Positions 1 through 7,678 of a stretch of DNA of 19,807 nucleotides are shown in pieces (positions within the stretch are counted from its first letter, which is position 1; the number at the start of each line of letters is the position of its first letter). The DNA comes from Gallionellaceae bacterium UBA6222. GTDB lineage: Bacteria; Pseudomonadota; Gammaproteobacteria; Burkholderiales; Gallionellaceae. A model generated the notes under the pieces. It had not been told where the DNA came from. It did no database searches and saw only the letters and a list, made by a program, of their open reading frames with translations. The stretch lies in contig DISA01000091.1 of assembly GCA_002421915.1 (NCBI GenBank), positions 10,689 through 30,495 on the forward strand, written 5' to 3'. Position numbers and translations under genes: made by a program.

Positions 1-1448
1 TAGTTCGGCGCTTCCTTGGTGATCTGCACATCATGCACGTGTGATTCACGGATGCCGGCTGCGGTGATCTGCACGAATTCGGCTTTGGCATGCATGGTGG
101 GGATATCTGAACAGCCGAGGTAACCCATGCTGGAACGCAGGCCGCCCATCAACTGGTGGATCACGGCGAGTGAGCTACCCTTGAAAGGGACACGGCCTTC
201 CACGCCTTCCGGTACCAGTTTGTCCTGATTGGCTTCGTTTTCCTGGAAATAGCGGTCACTCGATCCCTGCTGCATCGCCCCCAGACTGCCCATGCCGCGA
301 TAGGATTTGTAGGCGCGTCCCTGGAACAGCTCGATCTCACCCGGAGCTTCTTCGGTGCCGGCAAACAGACCGCCAAGCATGACGCTATGCGCACCGGCAG
401 CGATCGATTTGGCAATGTCGCCGGAGAAACGCACACCGCCATCGGCAATCAGCGGCACGCCGGTACCCGCCAGTGCCTCCGCCACGTTGGCGATGGCGGA
501 GATCTGCGGTACACCGACACCGGCAACGATGCGTGTGGTGCAGATAGAGCCGGGGCCGATGCCCACTTTGACACCGTCCGCGCCGTGCGCAACCAGCGCC
601 TTGGCCGCCGCTGCGGTGGCGATATTGCCGCCGATCACATCGATCTGCGGATAATTTTTCTTCACCCACTGCACCCGACTTAGCACACCGCGCGAGTGAC
701 CGTGCGCGGTGTCCACCACGATCACGTCCACCCCGGCTTCCACGAGCAGCGCAACGCGCTCTTCGGTGCCCTCGCCCACACCGACCGCCGCGCCGACACG
801 CAGACGCCCCTGGCTATCCTTGCAGGCATTCGGATACTCGGTGGATTTGAGGATGTCCTTTACCGTCATCAGGCCGCGCAACTCAAAGTCGTCATTGATC
901 ACCAGCACACGCTCGATCCGGTGCTTGTGCATCAGCGCGCGTGCTTCGTCGATACTGGCATTCTCCTTGACCGTAATCAGGCGCTCGCGCGGCGTCATGA
1001 TGTTGCCGATCGACTGGTCCAGATTGCTCTCGAAACGCAGGTCGCGATTGGTCACGATGCCCACCACTTGCCTGCCCTGCAATACCGGCAGACCGGAAAT
1101 CTTGTGCTGGCGGGTCAGATTGAGCACATCACGCACAGTCATGTCTGAACGGACGCAGATCGGGTCTTTCACCACGCCGCTCTCAAAGCGCTTGACCCGT
1201 GCCACCTGTGCCGCCTGGTCCTTTGGCATCATGTTCTTGTGCACGATACCGATACCACCTTCCTGTGCCAGGGCGATAGCCAGGCGCGCCTCGGTCACGG
1301 TGTCCATCGCTGCCGACAGCAACGGAATATTCAATTGGATGTTGCGGGATAGCTGTGTGCGCAGGCTGACATCGCGTGGCAGGACATCGGATTGGGCCGG
1401 GAGCAATAAGACATCGTCGAAAGTAAGTGCTTTTTGAGTAATACGCAT
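1..1448 (-). CDS. guaB: IMP dehydrogenase, 3' end cut by the window edge
   Basis: GuaB oxidises IMP to XMP with NAD+, the committed step of guanine nucleotide synthesis in the cytoplasm. Read on the minus strand from the ATG at 1448, the protein starts MRITQKALTFDDVLLLPAQS, typical of bacterial IMPDH. Two CBS-type segments follow at about residues 95-205, including the GLPVL and RVLVIND stretches. The catalytic loop GPGSICTTR has its nucleophile at Cys303. The flap region contains YRGMGSLGAM and the C-terminus has the conserved ESHVHDV stretch. The reading frame runs off the edge after EAPN; the next two bases are TA, consistent with the usual Tyr, so only a few codons are missing. The start is supported by a GGAAGGGA ribosome-binding site just upstream. 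guaA often follows guaB, but that region lies outside this window. Identification is very secure. Confidence 0.97.
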   Translation of the reverse strand, partial: MRITQKALTFDDVLLLPAQSDVLPRDVSLRTQLSRNIQLNIPLLSAAMDTVTEARLAIALAQEGGIGIVHKNMMPKDQAAQVARVKRFESGVVKDPICVRSDMTVRDVLNLTRQHKISGLPVLQGRQVVGIVTNRDLRFESNLDQSIGNIMTPRERLITVKENASIDEARALMHKHRIERVLVINDDFELRGLMTVKDILKSTEYPNACKDSQGRLRVGAAVGVGEGTEERVALLVEAGVDVIVVDTAHGHSRGVLSRVQWVKKNYPQIDVIGGNIATAAAAKALVAHGADGVKVGIGPGSICTTRIVAGVGVPQISAIANVAEALAGTGVPLIADGGVRFSGDIAKSIAAGAHSVMLGGLFAGTEEAPGEIELFQGRAYKSYRGMGSLGAMQQGSSDRYFQENEANQDKLVPEGVEGRVPFKGSSLAVIHQLMGGLRSSMGYLGCSDIPTMHAKAEFVQITAAGIRESHVHDVQITKEAPN

Positions 1449-1466
1449 GGGTGTCCCTTCCGCAAA

Positions 1467-1480
1467 GGACGCATTATATC
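1467..1480 (-). promoter_or_regulatory. Extended -10 promoter of guaB
   Basis: On the minus strand the sequence TGATATAAT (hexamer at 1478-1473) is a perfect extended -10 element (TGnTATAAT). No good -35 box lies 16-18 bases upstream, as expected for extended -10 promoters. Transcription would begin near 1467, giving a leader of roughly 18 bases that carries the GGAAGGGA ribosome-binding site of guaB. This is a motif match only. Confidence 0.65.
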
Positions 1481-1500
1481 AAAACTTGCCCCTGCCCCGC

Positions 1501-1512
1501 GTCCGGCCGGAC
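1501..1512. repeat. 12-base perfect palindrome upstream of guaB
   Basis: GTCCGGCCGGAC is a perfect 12-base palindrome about 23 bases upstream of the guaB -10 hexamer. Its core CCGGCCGG recurs at 1542-1549 and GTCCGG recurs at 1552-1557. The rest of the 1449-1695 gap holds no gene I can support. The position would suit an operator, but the motif matches no regulator I recognise and it does not resemble the enterobacterial PurR box. Confidence 0.4.
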
Positions 1513-1695
1513 ACGTACCACTGGGTCAGAGGCTTTCTACCCGGCCGGATTGTCCGGTATGTGCTTCCCTGACCAAAATTTTCGTCTGCACCTATCATTC
1601 CCCGCAAGGCCAAGCATGCGAATCAGCACACAACGAAAAATTGACTCGCGGCAAAAGAATAGGTAGCTTCGAAGAAAGTTTAACGGGATTGGGCC

Positions 1696-2148
1696 ATGAA
1701 AACTCTGCTCGCACTCTTCTTACTGGCAATGTTCACCCTGACCGCCCATGCGGAACCCAAGAAATGGGTCGATGCCAATGGCGTGGTGCATTACTCGGAC
1801 ACCCCGCCTGCGGGCATCAAAGTTGATTCCGTACGCAACGTTACCGGCAAAGATACTGCGGCCCCGCCCGCCAGCGACAAACCCAGGAGCTATGTTGAAC
1901 GCGAAGCAGAGCTGAAGAAAGCGCGTCAGGAAAAACAGGCGGCAAACGACAAGCTGGCAAAGGAAAAAGCGGTGCAGAAAGAACGTCAGAGCAACTGCGC
2001 CATTGCGCGGGAAAATTTGCGCACTTTGGAAAGCGGTGGACGTATCGCCACCTATGATGCAAGCGGCGAAAGAGTCTTTCTGGATGATGCAGCGCGGGAA
2101 CAGCGCACGCGCGATGCGCGCGCGGCGGTGCAGGCACACTGCGATTAG
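1696..2148 (+). CDS. Secreted DUF4124-domain protein
   Basis: This 150-residue protein has a clear Sec signal peptide (MKTLLALFLLAMFTLTAHA, likely cleaved after the AHA motif near residue 19). A DUF4124-type motif follows at once, KKWVDANGVVHYSDTPP. The middle, at about residues 66-100, is rich in Lys, Glu, Ala and Gln and probably forms a charged helix. Two cysteines remain in the mature part, one near residue 100 and one at the penultimate residue, and could form a disulfide in the periplasm. DUF4124 proteins are common in beta- and gammaproteobacteria and have no settled function, so none is assigned. The ATG at 1696 is chosen because the signal peptide begins exactly there; its ribosome-binding site is weak. 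The stop codon overlaps that of the convergent smc gene. Confidence 0.88.
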   Translation: MKTLLALFLLAMFTLTAHAEPKKWVDANGVVHYSDTPPAGIKVDSVRNVTGKDTAAPPASDKPRSYVEREAELKKARQEKQAANDKLAKEKAVQKERQSNCAIARENLRTLESGGRIATYDASGERVFLDDAAREQRTRDARAAVQAHCD

Positions 2149-5100
2149 GCCGCCGCCTCTGCCTGGCTCTGCTTATCACTCAAGCGCATCGCCTCTTCGA
2201 TATCCACCGACACGATCTTTGACACGCCGCGCTCCTGCATCGTGACCCCAATCAGCTGGTGCGCCATCTCCATGGTGATCTTGTTGTGGCTGATATAAAC
2301 GAATTGGGTCTTTTCCGCCATCTTCTGGATCAATTTGCACAGCCGCTCGGTGTTGGTGTCATCCAGCGGCGCATCCACTTCATCCAGCACGCAGAACGGC
2401 GCCGGATTAAGCTGGAACAATGAGAACACCAGGGCGATGGCGGTCAGCGCCTTCTCGCCGCCGGACAGGAGCTGGATGGAGGTGTTCTTCTTGCCGGGCG
2501 GATGCGCCATCACCTGCACCCCGCTGTCCAGAATTTCATCACCGGTCAGCACCAGGCGCGCCTCGCCTCCGCCAAACAGTACCGGGAACATCTCGCCCAG
2601 ATGTCCGTTCACCGCTTCGTAAGTCGCCATCAGCAACTCGCGCGATTCCTTGTCGATACGGCGGATCGCCTCTTCCAGCGTGCCGATCGCCTCGTTCAGG
2701 TCTTTTGCCTGGGCATCCAGATAGGTCTTGCGCTCCTGCGCCGACTGCAATTCTTCCAGCGCCGCCAGGTTCACCGCGCCCAGGACATTGATCTCGTTGC
2801 CGATGCGTGTCAGTTCATTTTGCAAACCGCCCGCCTTGGCCCCTTCGATCAGCGGCAGCAGCAGCGACTCGTCGATTCCCTGCAATTGCTCCGACCATTG
2901 TTCGAATTGCAGGCGCGCCTCCTGCTCTTTCAACGTCAGCTCGCTCGCCTTGTCGCGCAGCGGGTTCAACCGTTGCTCGCAGGACAAGCGGGTTTGTTCC
3001 AGTTGGTTCAGGCTGGCTGAGGCAGCCTCCAGCGTATTGCGTGCTTCCGCCAGCGCCTGCTCCTGTATTTGCCGCTGCTGCAACACACCCTGCAATTGTT
3101 CCTGCACGCCGTCCTCGCTCATGCTGCCCAGCTCCTGCTGGCTGCGTGCCAGCGCTTCCTGCTGTTGTTGCAGGGTTGCAGTCTGCTGCTGGATGTTTTG
3201 CACCAGGTCGGCGAGTTTGTCAGCGCAGGTCTGGGCGAAGAAACGCGCTTCCTGCAATTCGCGCTGCGCGTGCTGCGCCCGTTCACGCACGGCGCGCAAA
3301 GTCGCTTCCTGCGCATTCGCCTGTAGCCTGACCCGGTCGCTTTCCACCTGGTGCTCGGACGCCCGGACACGCAATTCGTCCATCCTGACAGAAAGCTCTG
3401 CCTGCTGTCTTTGTGCCTCGTCAAACCGTTCTGCCAGCTCATCCAGTTCCAGTTGGATCTGTGCGGCACGTTCGCGGCTGCGTTCGTTGGCTTGTGTCAG
3501 TTTGAGGATTTGCAATTGAAGCTGATGCTGGCGCTGTTGCGCGGCAGCGCTCTCGCTGCGCAGCGAACCGATGCGGCCCTCGATGTCGCGATACGCCGCT
3601 TCCGTCTGTTCCAGCGCAGTCTTGCCTTGCTCCAGAGCCGACCGGCGTTGTCCAGCTTCCTGCTGCAAAGTTTCGATCTCGCGCTGGCGCGCCAAAATGC
3701 CGTGCACCTGGCTGTCCGGCGCATGGAACAACACACTGTGCGCCCCGACCAGATGCCCCTGCGGCGTCACCAGCCACGCGCCTGCGGTCAGTTCGCCGCG
3801 CTGTCGCAGGGCAGTCTCCAGATCAGGCACCGCGTAGACCTGTGCCAGCCAGTCGGCTAATACCAGTTGCACGCGCACATCCTGACTGTGCGCATGGTTC
3901 ACCAGGGGCACCCAGCCGTTGGGCACCGGCACGGCGGCACGCTCTCCACCGTCCGCCGCATACACTGCCAGTTTGGCCGGCGGCGGTGCATCGCGCCACG
4001 CCTGCGCCTGCTCCAGTTGCGGCAAAGCGAGCGCGTTGACACGCTCGCGCAACACCGCTTCCAGCGCATCTTCCCAGCCTGCTGCGGTGCGCAGGGATTG
4101 CCACAGACGCGCCGCACCCTGCAGACCGTGCGCGACCAGCCACGCTTTCAAATCCTGATCATTGTCGAGCTGCGCCTGCAATTGTTGCAGGGCGTGCAGG
4201 CGCGCCTCGGTCTGCGCCAATTGCCGTTCCAGTTCCTGCGCCGCGTTGCGCGCATCGTGCCGCGCGCTGTCCGCCAGCGGCAGTTGCGTCTGCAATTCGC
4301 CCAGCAGTTGCTGGTGTTGCTCGTATTCCAGTTGCGCCGCCGCATGTTGCTGTTGTGCCAGTTCCAGCGCGGGCATGTCTGCCGGCGGCAAATTGTCGCG
4401 CTCCAGCATCAGGCGCGAGCGGCGGCTGTCGAGTTGCTGCACGTTGCTCTGGATGTGCCCACGCTGCGTTTCCGCCAGTTGCACCTGTTGCTGCATCAGC
4501 AACAACTCGCGCTGTACCGCGTTGTGCTTTTCCTGCGCCAGGCGTGCCGCCTCTTCCGCCTGCGGCAAGTCCTGCGCTTCACTGTTGGCACGCTGTTCAC
4601 ACACCGCCACCCGGGTTCCCGCATCCTGCTGCTGCCCCTGCCAGTGCGTCTGCAACGTATGCAATCCCTTCAACTGGGTCTGTTGTTGCGCGATCTGGCG
4701 CTCGCCGTTCTGGATCTGCTGCGCCAGACGGTTGCGCTGCTCGGTGACGAAAGCGATCTGCTGCTCCAGACGCGCCACTTCGGCGTTGCTCGTATACAGT
4801 TCGCCCTGTTTGGCATGTAACGCATCGGACAGGGCGAAATGCTCGCTGCGCGCACTTTCCAGCCGGCTTTCCGTTTCGCGCAGTTTGGCGATCTCGGCCT
4901 CCAGCTCGTTGCGGTTTTTCTCCAGTTGTTGTGCATAGCGCACACGTCTGGCTTCTGCTTCCTGCTTGTTCACCAGCCACAACAGGCGCTGGGTCGTCTC
5001 GCGCCGTGTCTCCAGTTCGCGATAGGTTTTGGCCACTTCGGCCTGTTCGGTCAAGTGCACCAACTGCTGGTCCAACTCATGCAGGATGTCCGCCACGCGC

Positions 5101-5675
5101 GACAGATTGACGCGGGTGTCGGCCAGACGCAGCTCGGTCTCGCGCCGCCGGTCGCGGTACTTGGACACACCCGCCGCCTCTTCCAGGAACACGCGCAGCT
5201 CTTCCGGCCTGGCATCGATGATGCGCGAAATCATGCCCTGTTCGATGATGGCGTAAGCGCGCGCGCCAACCCCGGTGCCAAGGAAGATGTCGGTGATGTC
5301 CTTGCGCCGCACGTTCTGGTTGTTGATGTAGTAGTTGGAGTCGCCTTCACGCTGCAGCACGCGCTTGATCGAGATCTCCGCATAGCTCGCCCACTGCCCG
5401 CCGACTTTGCCCAGCGAATTATCGAACACAAGTTCGACGCTGGCGCGTGACACCGCTTTGCGGTTGCCGGAGCCGTTGAAGATCACGTCCTGCATGGATT
5501 CACCGCGCAGGGCGGAGGCGCGGGATTCGCCCAGCACCCAGCGCAGGGCGTCGATCACATTCGATTTGCCGCAACCGTTCGGGCCGACGATGCCCACCAA
5601 CTGCCCGGGCAGGGAGATGACGGAAGGATCGACGAAGGATTTGAATCCGGCGAGTTTGATCTGGCTGAGACGCAA
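2145..5675 (-). CDS. smc: Chromosome segregation ATPase SMC
   Basis: SMC dimers, with the ScpA/ScpB kleisin complex, compact and separate sister chromosomes. The 1176-residue length fits bacterial SMC. The N-terminal ATPase half begins MRLSQIKLAGFKSFVDP and has the Walker A motif GPNGCGKS at residues 31-38. Two long Gln/Glu/Arg-rich coiled-coil arms flank a hinge at about residues 500-660. The C-terminal half carries the ABC signature LSGGEKAL near residue 1070 and Walker B CVLDEVDAPLDD near 1095. The start codon is TTG at 5675: an in-frame stop lies six codons upstream, and the conserved N-terminus begins right there. No strong ribosome-binding site is visible. scpA and scpB are not nearby. 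The gene after smc is convergent, so smc has no co-transcribed downstream partner here. Confidence 0.97.
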   Translation of the reverse strand: MRLSQIKLAGFKSFVDPSVISLPGQLVGIVGPNGCGKSNVIDALRWVLGESRASALRGESMQDVIFNGSGNRKAVSRASVELVFDNSLGKVGGQWASYAEISIKRVLQREGDSNYYINNQNVRRKDITDIFLGTGVGARAYAIIEQGMISRIIDARPEELRVFLEEAAGVSKYRDRRRETELRLADTRVNLSRVADILHELDQQLVHLTEQAEVAKTYRELETRRETTQRLLWLVNKQEAEARRVRYAQQLEKNRNELEAEIAKLRETESRLESARSEHFALSDALHAKQGELYTSNAEVARLEQQIAFVTEQRNRLAQQIQNGERQIAQQQTQLKGLHTLQTHWQGQQQDAGTRVAVCEQRANSEAQDLPQAEEAARLAQEKHNAVQRELLLMQQQVQLAETQRGHIQSNVQQLDSRRSRLMLERDNLPPADMPALELAQQQHAAAQLEYEQHQQLLGELQTQLPLADSARHDARNAAQELERQLAQTEARLHALQQLQAQLDNDQDLKAWLVAHGLQGAARLWQSLRTAAGWEDALEAVLRERVNALALPQLEQAQAWRDAPPPAKLAVYAADGGERAAVPVPNGWVPLVNHAHSQDVRVQLVLADWLAQVYAVPDLETALRQRGELTAGAWLVTPQGHLVGAHSVLFHAPDSQVHGILARQREIETLQQEAGQRRSALEQGKTALEQTEAAYRDIEGRIGSLRSESAAAQQRQHQLQLQILKLTQANERSRERAAQIQLELDELAERFDEAQRQQAELSVRMDELRVRASEHQVESDRVRLQANAQEATLRAVRERAQHAQRELQEARFFAQTCADKLADLVQNIQQQTATLQQQQEALARSQQELGSMSEDGVQEQLQGVLQQRQIQEQALAEARNTLEAASASLNQLEQTRLSCEQRLNPLRDKASELTLKEQEARLQFEQWSEQLQGIDESLLLPLIEGAKAGGLQNELTRIGNEINVLGAVNLAALEELQSAQERKTYLDAQAKDLNEAIGTLEEAIRRIDKESRELLMATYEAVNGHLGEMFPVLFGGGEARLVLTGDEILDSGVQVMAHPPGKKNTSIQLLSGGEKALTAIALVFSLFQLNPAPFCVLDEVDAPLDDTNTERLCKLIQKMAEKTQFVYISHNKITMEMAHQLIGVTMQERGVSKIVSVDIEEAMRLSDKQSQAEAAA

Positions 5676-5700
5676 TTTGGAAAAGGTCAGGCGTTATAAT
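5672..5700 (+). promoter_or_regulatory. Putative queF promoter
   Basis: A perfect TATAAT hexamer lies on the plus strand at 5695-5700, 38 bases before the queF start. The -35 region at about 5672-5677 matches the consensus poorly. The box sits just beyond the smc start codon (5675), so the two divergent genes share a very small regulatory region. Confidence 0.45.
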
Positions 5701-5707
5701 GCGGGGC

Positions 5708-5736
5708 ATTCTAACCGAACTGACCAAGGCCACCAA
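5708..5736 (-). promoter_or_regulatory. Putative smc promoter
   Basis: On the minus strand TTGGTG (5736-5731) and TAGAAT (5713-5708) are separated by 17 bases. The -10 matches consensus at five of six positions and the -35 at three. Transcription would begin near 5701, about 26 bases before the TTG start of smc. Confidence 0.4.
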
Positions 5737-5738
5737 AC

Positions 5739-6158
5739 ATGAGTACACAACCCGCCAAGACGCTGGAAACCTTCCCCAATCCGCAGCCCGGCCGCGACTA
5801 TCACATCCACATGGAAATCCCGGAATTCACCTGTCTCTGCCCCAAAACCGGGCAGCCGGATTTCGCCACGCTGGCCCTTGATTACATCGCCGACCAAAAC
5901 TGTGTCGAGCTGAAAAGCCTGAAACTCTACATCTGGTCGTTCCGCGAGGAAGGTCATTTCCACGAGGATGTCACCAACCGCATCCTCGACGACCTGGTCG
6001 CCGCCACCCAGCCGCGCTTCATGCGCCTCACCGCCAAGTTCTATGTGCGCGGCGGTATCTTCACCAACGTGGTGGCCGAACACCGCAAAGCCGGCTGGCA
6101 ACCCGCGCCGCGCGTCGAGTTGACCGATTTCTCCAGCCAGTCCAACACGCGCGGATAA
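5739..6158 (+). CDS. queF: NADPH-dependent 7-cyano-7-deazaguanine reductase
   Basis: QueF reduces the nitrile of preQ0 to the aminomethyl group of preQ1, a step in queuosine tRNA modification. The 139-residue size identifies the short, unimodular class rather than the two-domain E. coli type. The active-site segment FTCLCPKTGQPDFA supplies the nucleophile Cys34 and the acid Asp41. The QueF signature ELKSLKLYIWSFREE begins at Glu57 and is followed by GHFHE, which carries further conserved substrate-binding residues. The ATG at 5739 lies 38 bases from a TATAAT box. No other queuosine gene is in the window, and the leader is too short to hold a preQ1 riboswitch. The aldo/keto reductase gene starts seven bases after the stop, so the two are probably co-transcribed. 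Confidence 0.96.
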   Translation: MSTQPAKTLETFPNPQPGRDYHIHMEIPEFTCLCPKTGQPDFATLALDYIADQNCVELKSLKLYIWSFREEGHFHEDVTNRILDDLVAATQPRFMRLTAKFYVRGGIFTNVVAEHRKAGWQPAPRVELTDFSSQSNTRG

Positions 6159-6164
6159 AGCAAG

Positions 6165-7199
6165 ATGGAATACCGCACCCTCGGCAGCAGCGACCTCAAA
6201 GTATCCGCCCTGTGTCTGGGCACGATGACGTTCGGTGAGCAGAACAGCGAAACCGATGCCCACGCGCAACTGGATTACGCCGTGTCGCGCGGGGTGAACT
6301 TCATCGATACCGCCGAGATGTATCCGGTGCCGCCGCGCGCCGAAACCGTGCATCGCACCGAACAATACCTCGGCAGTTGGCTCAAACGACAAGCGCGCGA
6401 AAAACTCATCGTCGCCACCAAGATCGCCGGCCCCGCGCGCGGCTTCGCCTGGATCCGCAACGGCCCGCGCATCAACCGTGCGCAGATCAACGCCGCCCTC
6501 GACGGCAGCCTGCGCCGCTTGCAGACCGATTATGTCGATCTGTATCAGATCCATTGGCCGGATCGTTATGTGCCGATGTTCGGCGCGACCAGCTACGACG
6601 CCAGCCGGGAACACGAGACCACCTCCATCGCCGAGCAACTGGAGGCGCTGGCAGAACGAGTCAAGGCGGGAAAAATACGCCACATCGGTTTGAGCAACGA
6701 AACGCCGTGGGGGGTGATGGAATTCCTGCGCTGCGCCGAACAATCCGGTCTGGCCAGAATCGTCAGCATCCAGAATGCCTACCATCTTTTGAACCGCACC
6801 TTCGAGAGCGGCCTGGCCGAGGTCTGCCATCATGCCAACGTCGGGCTGCTCGCCTACAGCCCGCTGGCTTTCGGCTTGCTGAGCGGAAAATACCTGGACG
6901 ACCCTGCCGCGCCGGGGCGCATCACCCTGTTCCCCGGTTTCGGCCAGCGCTACCACAAGCCCAACGTGCCGGCTGCCGCGGGCGAATACGCCCGCATCGC
7001 ACGGGAAGCCGGGCTCACCCCGGCCATCATGGCGCTCGCTTTCGCCCGCACCCGCCGCTTCACCAGCAGTGTCATCCTCGGCGCGACCACACTGGCGCAG
7101 CTGAAAGAGAATCTCGATAGCACGGAAATCACGCTTTCAGCCGAAGTCCTGGCACAGATTGATGAGGTGCACCGGCGCTTCCCCAACCCCGCCCCCTGA
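6165..7199 (+). CDS. tas: Aldo/keto reductase, Tas family
   Basis: This 344-residue NADP(H)-dependent oxidoreductase has the (beta/alpha)8 aldo/keto reductase fold. The catalytic tetrad can be read directly: Asp48 and Tyr53 (in FIDTAEMYP), Lys86 (in VATKIAG) and His130 (in LYQIHWPDR). The segments GPRINRAQI and RRLQTDYVDLYQIHWP match the E. coli Tas protein (346 residues), a reductase whose physiological substrate is not established. The closing region contains the usual cofactor-binding segment TSSVILGATTLAQLKENL. The ATG at 6165 follows the queF stop by six bases, which suggests a two-gene operon. The symbol is given by family resemblance; the substrate cannot be told from sequence. Confidence 0.88.
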   Translation: MEYRTLGSSDLKVSALCLGTMTFGEQNSETDAHAQLDYAVSRGVNFIDTAEMYPVPPRAETVHRTEQYLGSWLKRQAREKLIVATKIAGPARGFAWIRNGPRINRAQINAALDGSLRRLQTDYVDLYQIHWPDRYVPMFGATSYDASREHETTSIAEQLEALAERVKAGKIRHIGLSNETPWGVMEFLRCAEQSGLARIVSIQNAYHLLNRTFESGLAEVCHHANVGLLAYSPLAFGLLSGKYLDDPAAPGRITLFPGFGQRYHKPNVPAAAGEYARIAREAGLTPAIMALAFARTRRFTSSVILGATTLAQLKENLDSTEITLSAEVLAQIDEVHRRFPNPAP

Positions 7200-7222
7200 C
7201 ACAATTTAAAATACGCTATGAT
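7196..7222 (+). promoter_or_regulatory. Putative promoter of the 55-residue membrane ORF
   Basis: CTGACA at 7196-7201 (five of six consensus) overlaps the stop codon of the aldo/keto reductase gene. TATGAT lies at 7217-7222 (five of six). The 15-base spacer is short, which lowers confidence. Confidence 0.35.
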
Positions 7223-7255
7223 GGCGGCAGAGTCCCTAACCTTGGGAGGTTCACG

Positions 7256-7423
7256 ATGGTCAAAAATCTGATATTGGCGGTCCTGGTGGTCCTGGCAGCA
7301 GGCACCTGGTTCTATCTCGATCAGCTGAACAAAGCAGAGCAGGTAATCGCAGAGCAGACACGCCAGGAAATGGCACAAGCCCGCGCTGAAGCACAAAGAA
7401 GAGCCGCAATGAAGAATGAGTGA
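7256..7423 (+). CDS. 55-residue single-helix membrane protein, hypothetical
   Basis: A short ORF begins with ATG at 7256 and has a strong ribosome-binding site, GGGAGG at 7244-7249, six bases upstream. It encodes MVKNLILAVLVVLAAGTWFY, one hydrophobic helix at about residues 4-20. The tail is Gln/Glu/Ala/Arg-rich (residues 22-52) and should form a charged amphipathic helix or short coiled coil. The layout suggests an inner-membrane anchor with its tail on the other side; the helix could instead be an uncleaved signal sequence. There is no recognised domain. A candidate promoter lies just upstream, so it may be transcribed separately from the aldo/keto reductase gene. It ends 12 bases before the convergent gene at 7436. 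A TCCC at 7233-7236 could pair with the ribosome-binding site, though the stem would be only four base pairs. Confidence 0.7.
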   Translation: MVKNLILAVLVVLAAGTWFYLDQLNKAEQVIAEQTRQEMAQARAEAQRRAAMKNE

Positions 7424-7435
7424 CGCGGCCGGCGC

Positions 7436-7678
7436 CTACTTCCTCTTTTCGTCCTCGGGCAGCATGCAGGCCGGGGCTGTGCAGCCAAAGATAGAGAAAT
7501 AGCGCCACCACACAATCAGCAGGATCGGGAACAACAAAAACCACACCCAGTTCCCGTCCTCGGTCAGCACGAGTTCACCCTTCCACCAGCCCAGCGCCAC
7601 CTTGGCACAGACCACCATCAACCCCAGCACAATCACCAGCAATACCGGGCGCAGCACGGCATCGCGCCAAATGTTCAT
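7436..7678 (-). CDS. Small two-helix, Trp-rich membrane protein, hypothetical
   Basis: This 80-residue protein has two hydrophobic segments. The first is at about residues 10-30 (RPVLLVIVLGLMVVCAKVAL) and the second at about 43-64 (NWVWFLLFPILLIVWWRYF). Several tryptophans cluster at the ends of the helices. The short tail carries two cysteines (GCTAPACML) and ends in charged residues (PEDEKRK). I do not recognise the family. Its ATG at 7678 overlaps the zapE stop codon in an ATGA arrangement, so it is probably translated by coupling to zapE as the last gene of the purT-VOC-zapE run. It converges with the 55-residue ORF; no clear terminator hairpin separates them. Confidence 0.78.
   Translation of the reverse strand: MNIWRDAVLRPVLLVIVLGLMVVCAKVALGWWKGELVLTEDGNWVWFLLFPILLIVWWRYFSIFGCTAPACMLPEDEKRK

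Noticed and set aside
1434..1826. Plus-strand open frames (1434-1826 and 1451-1666) across the guaB upstream gap.
   Set aside because: They overlap the guaB start and the DUF4124 signal peptide, lack ribosome-binding sites and have no recognisable features.
3867..4820. A 317-codon open frame on the plus strand inside smc.
   Set aside because: The Leu/Arg/Gln-rich translation is the complement of the Gln-rich coiled-coil arm of smc, and no start signal or motif supports it.
5694..6956. A 420-codon open frame on the minus strand opposite queF and the aldo/keto reductase.
   Set aside because: Its translation is a Gly/Ala/Val/Asp-rich mirror of two well-supported genes on the other strand and shows no family motif. 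Long antisense frames are common in GC-rich DNA.
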